Source: Streptomyces sabulosicollis (lineage in GTDB: Bacteria > Actinomycetota > Actinomycetes > Streptomycetales > Streptomycetaceae). Taken from it: a stretch of DNA of 61,323 nt. Position 1 is the first letter of the stretch, and each line of letters opens with the position of its first letter. The notes beneath the pieces are model-generated. The model worked only from the letters and a program-made list of their open reading frames with translations, searched no databases and was not told the DNA's origin. The position numbers and the translations under genes are program-made. Below are positions 57,468-61,323 of this stretch, piece by piece. The stretch is from NCBI RefSeq assembly GCF_016103465.1, contig NZ_JAEEAP010000007.1, positions 1-61,323 of the forward strand. The letters are read 5' to 3'.

Positions 57468-57715
57468 GGTGTGGCTCCGGTGGTGTGTGCGATGGCCCGG
57501 CATTCGAGCGCATCGGCTTCGTAGTCGATGGCGGCGGCTGCGCTGTCGAGTCCGCATTCGGCTTCGTCGGCGAGGGTGCGGCAGGATTCGGCGATGGCCC
57601 GGAGGAAGGCCACGACGGCGTCGCAACCAAGGTATGGCTGTCCGTCGCGGGCGGTGACGATGGGCAGGCTGGTGGAGGCGGGCTGAACCGGAGCGTCGTC
57701 GTCCTCGTCGGTCAT
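57464..57715 (-). CDS. Small protein, unknown
   Basis: An 83-residue acidic protein (ARDGQPYLGCDAVVAFLRAIAESCRTLADEAECGLDSAAAAID) whose ATG overlaps the stop of the gene before it. Family unknown. Confidence 0.68.
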   Translation of the reverse strand: MTDEDDDAPVQPASTSLPIVTARDGQPYLGCDAVVAFLRAIAESCRTLADEAECGLDSAAAAIDYEADALECRAIAHTTGATP

Positions 57716-58017
57716 GGCTGCTCGCCTCGTACTCGTATGACGGCTTCGGCTCCGATGCCGACGGCGCCCACGAACTCCCACGCCGATTGGTAGGTGTGGC
57801 CGCCGACGATGGTCTGCCCGCCCGCGCTCATGTCGCCGATGCAGATCCCGTAGCGGTCGTTGCTGTGGTGGTGCACCTGGACGGTGATGCCGGTGTCGTG
57901 GGCGATGACGGCGGCGTGCCAGGCGAGCTTGGTGGGCTCGTCCCAGGATTGGTCAAGTGGCGGTTCGATGTGGCTTCCGGTGGCGTCGTGGGTGCGGGTG
58001 ACGGTCAGTTCAGGCAT
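57712..58017 (-). CDS. Small protein, unknown
   Basis: A 101-residue protein with beta structure and VQVHHHSNDRYGICIGDMS. Overlaps its neighbours on both sides. Function unknown. Confidence 0.68.
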   Translation of the reverse strand: MPELTVTRTHDATGSHIEPPLDQSWDEPTKLAWHAAVIAHDTGITVQVHHHSNDRYGICIGDMSAGGQTIVGGHTYQSAWEFVGAVGIGAEAVIRVRGEQP

Positions 58018-58264
58018 TGCCGCCTCCGTTGGCGTAGGTCTCGACGTCTTGTGCGCCTGTGGTGCCGATGGTGGCTTCGTCCCATTGGTGGCCGCGGCGC
58101 AGGCATTCGCGGTGCAGTCGCTCGTTGGGGTGCCAGCCGACGATGGCGGGGTTGGGGCCGTGGAGGCATCGGCCGTGGGCGAGGTATTGGGTGCTTGCGC
58201 CTTCGTTGCCGCACTTGACGCAGGTGGCGTCGTCGCCGGAGAACGGCGGGAGGCTGTTGCTCAT
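58010..58264 (-). CDS. Small Cys/His protein, possible zinc ribbon
   Basis: An 84-residue protein with TCVKCGNEG.. HGRCLHG.. HRECLRRGHQW, which probably binds zinc. Overlaps both neighbours (ATGA upstream). Confidence 0.68.
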   Translation of the reverse strand: MSNSLPPFSGDDATCVKCGNEGASTQYLAHGRCLHGPNPAIVGWHPNERLHRECLRRGHQWDEATIGTTGAQDVETYANGGGNA

Positions 58265-58950
58265 GCCGCTTTCCTCTCCCCCGCCGCCACGGCTTCTTGT
58301 GTGCGTCGGAGCTCTCGCCAGCCCCACATGTCGTCCCACTGTGCCCCGCAGATGCCGCACCGTATGCGACTGTTGGCGGCGGAGGCGGTGAGCTGCGCCC
58401 CGCAGGGCTGGTCGTCGATGATGGTGGGGCAGTGGCCGACGTTGACCCTGCCGGGTTTCCGGTCGTGGCTGAGAGCTTGGGTGCATTCGGCGTGGAGCCG
58501 ACGAATCTCTTCGACGTCCTGGCCGACAGAGTCGTAGGCGTCGCAGGCCCAGGGTAGATTGTTGACGAGGAACCGCACGTGCTCCGGTACCGCCTGGCCG
58601 GGGCTTCCGCGCCATGGTGCGATGGTCCAGCCGAGCGTCTTGCGCCACGAGTCTTCGATGTCCCGGAGTCGGGTGGCGACTCCCCCGGCAGCAGCCAGTG
58701 AGAGGACTTCGAGGCGGGGTGGGATGGGCGGTGTGCGGGAGCCGGAGGTGGGTGCGCCGCCTCGGCGGGCGCCGCGCATAAGCGCGGCCGACGAGTTGAT
58801 CTGCTGAAATAGGCCAGGGAATGCGGCGAGCCGTTCTGCCGTGCGAGTCTCACAGAGGCGGCAGGTTCGGCGACCAGCCTCGGTCTCCCATAGGTCGCGG
58901 CTACAGGCGGCGCAGGTGGGCCAGGTGTATTCGTCGGCGGCGTCGTGCAC
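58261..58950 (-). CDS. Protein with two zinc ribbons
   Basis: A 229-residue protein: N-terminal ribbon PTCAACSRDLWETEAGRRTCRLCETRT, a helical centre, and a C-terminal ribbon GHCPTIIDDQPCGAQ.. IRCGICGAQWDD. This is a common early actinophage protein, perhaps nucleic-acid binding. GTG 58950 after GAGGAGCC starts it. It is the first gene of a five-gene overlapping operon. Confidence 0.72.
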   Translation of the reverse strand: MHDAADEYTWPTCAACSRDLWETEAGRRTCRLCETRTAERLAAFPGLFQQINSSAALMRGARRGGAPTSGSRTPPIPPRLEVLSLAAAGGVATRLRDIEDSWRKTLGWTIAPWRGSPGQAVPEHVRFLVNNLPWACDAYDSVGQDVEEIRRLHAECTQALSHDRKPGRVNVGHCPTIIDDQPCGAQLTASAANSRIRCGICGAQWDDMWGWRELRRTQEAVAAGERKAA

Positions 58951-59092
58951 GGTGGCTCCTCGGTGCGGTGGTTCGAGGTGCGGGGGTGGCTCTGTGGCTA
59001 ATTGTGCACACCTGTGCCGACAGGCCCCGGTCGATGGCCGTCGAGGGCGGCCGGGGGCAATGCCCGCGCGGATCCGTGCCACCGTCAGGGCT

Positions 59093-59287
59093 ATGACCGA
59101 TCGATACGTGCAGAGTTGCACGAGAACCGAGTACCGTCACATCCGATCCATCACCTGCCCGGCGTGCGGGCACCGCTACAAGCCGACATGGACGCCAACC
59201 CCCGATCTCGGCGAGGAGCTGGATCAGCCGGGGACACTCGGCTGGTGTTGCCCTCGGGAGCTCTGTGGCCACAATCCGAGAGGGTGA
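59093..59287 (+). CDS. Small zinc-ribbon protein (moron-like)
   Basis: A 64-residue protein on the strand opposite to its surroundings: ITCPACGHRYKPTWTP.. LGWCCPRELCGHN gives a clear Cys4-type ribbon. It has its own terminator at 59293-59321 and no clear ribosome site, so it may be leaderless. The unit has the structure of a moron. Confidence 0.68.
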   Translation: MTDRYVQSCTRTEYRHIRSITCPACGHRYKPTWTPTPDLGEELDQPGTLGWCCPRELCGHNPRG

Positions 59288-59292
59288 ACGGC

Positions 59293-59321
59293 GGGCGGCA
59301 CCTTGTGCGGAGGTGCCGCCC
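59293..59321 (+). terminator. Terminator after the zinc-ribbon gene
   Basis: GGGCGGCACC / GGTGCCGCCC, a perfect ten-base stem with a nine-base loop, begins five bases after the stop codon. Confidence 0.85.
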
Positions 59322-59374
59322 CCGATTGCGTGTTTTGCCCGCCACTCCCCCACGATCCCCGCCACACTGGCCGT

Positions 59375-59557
59375 ATGGCGGTGACGGTGGTGGTGTTGAC
59401 GGAGTCTGAGGCTGAGGCTCTGGCGTGGCACCGGCGGGTGTGTGAGGTGTTCGGTCTGGAGCCGTTGGGCCGCCCGTCGTTGGCGTTGGGCCGGGATCGG
59501 TGGATGGCCCGCGCCCAGGTTCCCGGACCGCAGCCGCACGGCGCCGGGCGGGAGTAG
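59375..59557 (+). CDS. Small protein, moron-like
   Basis: A 60-residue protein (AVTVVVLTESEAEALAWHRRVCEVFGLEPLG) on the + strand, with a terminator just behind it. No ribosome site is obvious. Function unknown. Confidence 0.6.
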   Translation: MAVTVVVLTESEAEALAWHRRVCEVFGLEPLGRPSLALGRDRWMARAQVPGPQPHGAGRE

Positions 59558-59575
59558 GGCCACTGGGGACAGCGA

Positions 59576-59600
59576 AAGGCCCCCTGCCAGAGGGGGCCTT
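59576..59600 (+). terminator. Terminator after the 60-residue gene
   Basis: AAGGCCCCCT / AGGGGGCCTT perfect ten-base stem, five-base loop, ending in TT. Confidence 0.85.
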
Positions 59601-59670
59601 ATCCCCGCCACTGCGGGGCCTACCGTCTGATGGAGACGGAGAAGCGGATCATCCCCGCATGGGCGGGGCC
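59601..59670. repeat. Two CRISPR-repeat-like hairpins
   Basis: ATCCCCGC-N4-GCGGGGCC occurs at 59601-59620 and 59651-59670, 50 bases apart. Stem and four-base loop match the core of type I-E CRISPR repeats. There is no further array. They could alternatively be terminators for the converging gene. Confidence 0.6.
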
Positions 59671-59685
59671 AATGGCGGAAGTATG

Positions 59686-60330
59686 TCATCCGGCAGGGTC
59701 GGTCGTAGCGCCTTTCCAAGTACCCGCGAGGAACGAGTCGATGGTCTCGGGCTTCCACTGTGGGGTGCGCCCGACATGGTGGTCCGGCGGGGGTGCCTGC
59801 CGCCGCTTCTTCGAGGTGTATGCGCTCCACGTGGACACGGAGATGTCCCGTCCCCTGGCCCGCATGTACGCCAGTACCTGGTCGCGGGTGAGGTACCGGT
59901 CGGCCGCGCCCTCGTCCTTCGACGGCACCGGGGTCTGCGGGGTGGCGCCGAGGACGTGCCAGTTGGCCGGGATCTTCTGGGCTTCCCGCTCCAGGTATTC
60001 GATCGCGGTCATGCTGGATGTGGCGGGGAATGCGGCCCAGCCGCGCCAGGGTCGCCGCTCCGGCTGGCTGGCCTCTTCCTCGGTGTACCAGTTGCTCCAG
60101 TCGGCGATGCTCTCCCGGATGGGCTTCTCGTGCTCGACCCAGATGTCTCCCGCGCTACGGGATGGGCGTTGCGCGATGGCCTCGGCCAGGGTGCGGGCCC
60201 GGGGGGTGAGCTGGTCGAGGTCGACGTCCTCGTGGTAGCCCCCGACGGTGATGGGGATTGCGCCTTCCCCGTCGGGGGTGGGCTCGTAGCCTGTGGCGTC
60301 GTCGCGTAGGCGGATGTTGACGATGGTCAC
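59686..60330 (-). CDS. DNA-binding protein with C-terminal HTH
   Basis: A 214-residue protein. The N-terminal 90 residues (VGGYHEDVDLDQLTPRARTLAEAIAQRP..) are not recognised. The C-terminal part (YLTRDQVLAYMRARGRDISVSTWSAYTSKKRRQAPPPDHHVGRTPQWKPETIDSFL) resembles excisionase or AlpA-like winged helix proteins. GTG 60330 overlaps the previous stop. Confidence 0.72.
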   Translation of the reverse strand: MTIVNIRLRDDATGYEPTPDGEGAIPITVGGYHEDVDLDQLTPRARTLAEAIAQRPSRSAGDIWVEHEKPIRESIADWSNWYTEEEASQPERRPWRGWAAFPATSSMTAIEYLEREAQKIPANWHVLGATPQTPVPSKDEGAADRYLTRDQVLAYMRARGRDISVSTWSAYTSKKRRQAPPPDHHVGRTPQWKPETIDSFLAGTWKGATTDPAG

Positions 60331-60857
60331 CCAATGCTCCTGATGTTCGCGGCTGCGGTGCAGGCATTGTCGAGTTCGGCGAAGGCGAGGTCGTAGCCGT
60401 CGGCGGCGGGATCGAAGGTGGTGTAGCCAGCGCGTGTGGCGTGGAAGTTCAGCAGGTCCACGGCCCACTCGTGGTCGGGGTGGCCGGGGTTGGTGGCTTT
60501 GTCGGTGAGGTCGAAGAGCGCGGCGGCGTGCTCGGCGTGGCCCCGGGCTCGGAGGGTGCCGCTGGCGCGGTCGCGTACTCCGCCTTTCCGGTCGGCGGGG
60601 TGGCAGCCGCGCTTGGGGGTGAGGCGGGTGGCGAGTTCGCGGGCTTCGGCGGCGAGTGCGGCGTGGTTGGGGGTGTTGATGGCGACCTCCTGGCGGATGG
60701 TGCGCATGGCGCCGATGGCGATGCGGTGGGCGAGGGAGGCGGCGTCCACGATCCAGCGGCCTGCCGTTTTGATGGCGGCGATGACGCCTCGGCGGCACCA
60801 GGTGCGGATGGTCGGGATGGTGACTCCGGCCTGTGCGGCGGCGGTTGTGGTGTTCAT
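60327..60857 (-). CDS. MerR-like HTH protein, early operon leader
   Basis: A 176-residue protein starting NTTTAAAQAGVTIPTIRTWCRRGVIAAIKTAGRWIVDAASL, a MerR/excisionase HTH, with a helical C-terminus of unknown type. It is the first gene behind the double-operator promoter, so it may control the early operon. ATG 60857. Confidence 0.75.
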   Translation of the reverse strand: MNTTTAAAQAGVTIPTIRTWCRRGVIAAIKTAGRWIVDAASLAHRIAIGAMRTIRQEVAINTPNHAALAAEARELATRLTPKRGCHPADRKGGVRDRASGTLRARGHAEHAAALFDLTDKATNPGHPDHEWAVDLLNFHATRAGYTTFDPAADGYDLAFAELDNACTAAANIRSIG

Positions 60858-60884
60858 CGTGGCCCCCCTTGTTGCGACACCCCG

Positions 60885-60920
60885 AAGGTACAGCCTCACG
60901 CTGTACAGCGTCAAGCTGTA
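60885..60920 (-). promoter_or_regulatory. Early promoter with two overlapping operators
   Basis: On the minus strand TTGACG (60914-60909) and TACCTT (60890-60885) are 18 bases apart. Two 17-bp palindromes TACAGC-N5-GCTGTA (60889-60905 and 60904-60920) overlap both elements and each other by two bases. This is a convincing repressor-controlled phage promoter. Confidence 0.75.
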
Positions 60921-60953
60921 TCGCGAAGTTGAGGGCGCCCCCGCCCACGAGTA

Positions 60954-60980
60954 GGCCCCGCCCGGGATCCGAGCGGGGCC
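60954..60980. terminator. Terminator after the FtsK-gamma-like gene
   Basis: GGCCCCGC / GCGGGGCC perfect eight-base stem with an 11-base loop, just beyond the stop codon at 61003. Confidence 0.8.
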
Positions 60981-61002
60981 GAGACGGGTGGGGCGGGGTA
61001 GG

Positions 61003-61290
61003 TCAGGTGACCCTGGGATGAGTCCAGTCGCCTCCCCACCTGCTCTTCAGCGCTTGGGTCGCCTCGTTGTCGTCCATGACGATGTCGCGGGCGAGTGAGC
61101 CCTTCTCGGGCCCGACGATGCCAGCGTCGTGCATCTGGTCGAGAAGGTTGCGGGCGGTGTCGAAGGTGATGCGCACGCCGTGCTCCGTCTTGAGGCGGCG
61201 GACGAGCATGGATGGCGAGGCAAACCGGGTCTCGGTCACCATTCGTGTGGCGGTGAACAGAAGGTCGGTCATGGGAGTCATGGTTTCCAT
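61003..61290 (-). CDS. FtsK gamma-domain-like DNA-binding protein
   Basis: A 95-residue winged helix: ASPSMLVRRLKTEHGVRITFDTARNLLDQMHDAGIVGPEKGSLARDIVM follows the DNA-binding gamma domain of FtsK translocases. The motor and membrane domains are absent. In FtsK this domain reads polar chromosome sequences (KOPS). Here it could act as a regulator or influence XerCD-type recombination. ATG 61290 follows GAGAGGACC. The gene is complete and is the last in the window. Confidence 0.78.
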   Translation of the reverse strand: METMTPMTDLLFTATRMVTETRFASPSMLVRRLKTEHGVRITFDTARNLLDQMHDAGIVGPEKGSLARDIVMDDNEATQALKSRWGGDWTHPRVT

Positions 61291-61323
61291 GGTCCTCTCT
61301 GATGGTCGGGCGGGTCAGGGGCG

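Noticed and set aside
59601-59670. A true CRISPR array
   Set aside because: Only two degenerate repeats at a 50-base period, no third repeat and no cas genes. Kept only as a repeat-like finding.
1-61323. rRNA or tRNA genes, insertion sequences, secondary-metabolite clusters, serine integrases
   Set aside because: None of the conserved sequences, transposase motifs or synthase domains was seen on either strand.

Overview
The window reads as a high-GC actinomycete chromosome, almost certainly Streptomyces. Codon third positions are overwhelmingly G or C, GTG and TTG starts are common, and the left 15.7 kb carries ordinary Streptomyces-type genes: etfAB, an F420/PPOX-type oxidoreductase, DUF5134, DUF6421 and DUF6986 proteins. 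About 15.7 kb of host chromosome is followed by about 45.6 kb of mobile DNA dominated by a complete-looking tailed-phage (siphovirus) genome that runs off the right edge.

Layout. 1-15.67 kb, host: a lipoprotein and an alpha/beta hydrolase (+); a membrane protein, a DUF6986 lyase-like protein, etfA and etfB (-); a flavin reductase and a thioredoxin-like protein (-); a PlsC acyltransferase (+); a three-gene set of DUF6421, SDR and threonine-aldolase-like genes with overlapping ends (-); GDPD phosphodiesterase (+), GNAT acetyltransferase (-), VOC protein (+), PPOX protein (-) and DUF5134 membrane protein (+). 15.7-22.1 kb, accessory arm: two GntR-type regulators, small unknowns, DUF6233, a Ku DNA-end-binding protein, a tyrosine recombinase overlapping a HIT-family gene, and a dif-like palindrome just downstream of the recombinase. 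22.2-23.8 kb: a four-gene rightward operon that starts inside a large palindrome and has repeated start leaders. 23.9-26.1 kb: a secreted HNH nuclease, a PASTA/DUF3761 surface protein and a DUF4352-like lipoprotein.

26.2-50.7 kb is the leftward late region. In order of transcription (right to left) it holds an AEP-primase-like protein, small and large terminase, portal, MuF-like head protein, scaffold, major capsid, connector and head-completion proteins, tail terminator, major tail protein, frameshifted tail chaperones, tape measure with a lytic-transglycosylase end, tail-tip proteins, amidase endolysin, holin, a coiled-coil membrane protein and a collagen-like membrane protein. Two paralogous GT4 glycosyltransferases sit inside the head genes. 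50.9-56.5 kb holds HNH and small phage genes, then a tail-fibre-like protein, a BppU-like protein, a sugar epimerase and a GT2-type glycosyltransferase. 56.7-61.3 kb is an early-type leftward operon of HTH, zinc-ribbon and DUF6221 proteins, interrupted by two small rightward genes with their own terminators. It has a promoter under two palindromic operators near 60.9 kb and an FtsK-gamma-like protein at the edge.

No phage repressor, second attachment site or LigD ligase is visible. The right end of the element lies outside the window, and its left end (about 15.7 kb or about 20.3 kb) cannot be fixed from sequence alone. The features that most deserve attention are the phage-linked Ku, the glycosylation genes among the virion genes, a shared C-terminal GG-x-L-x-PG motif in three phage proteins, conserved start-associated sequences, and a pair of hairpins that resemble type I-E CRISPR repeats.
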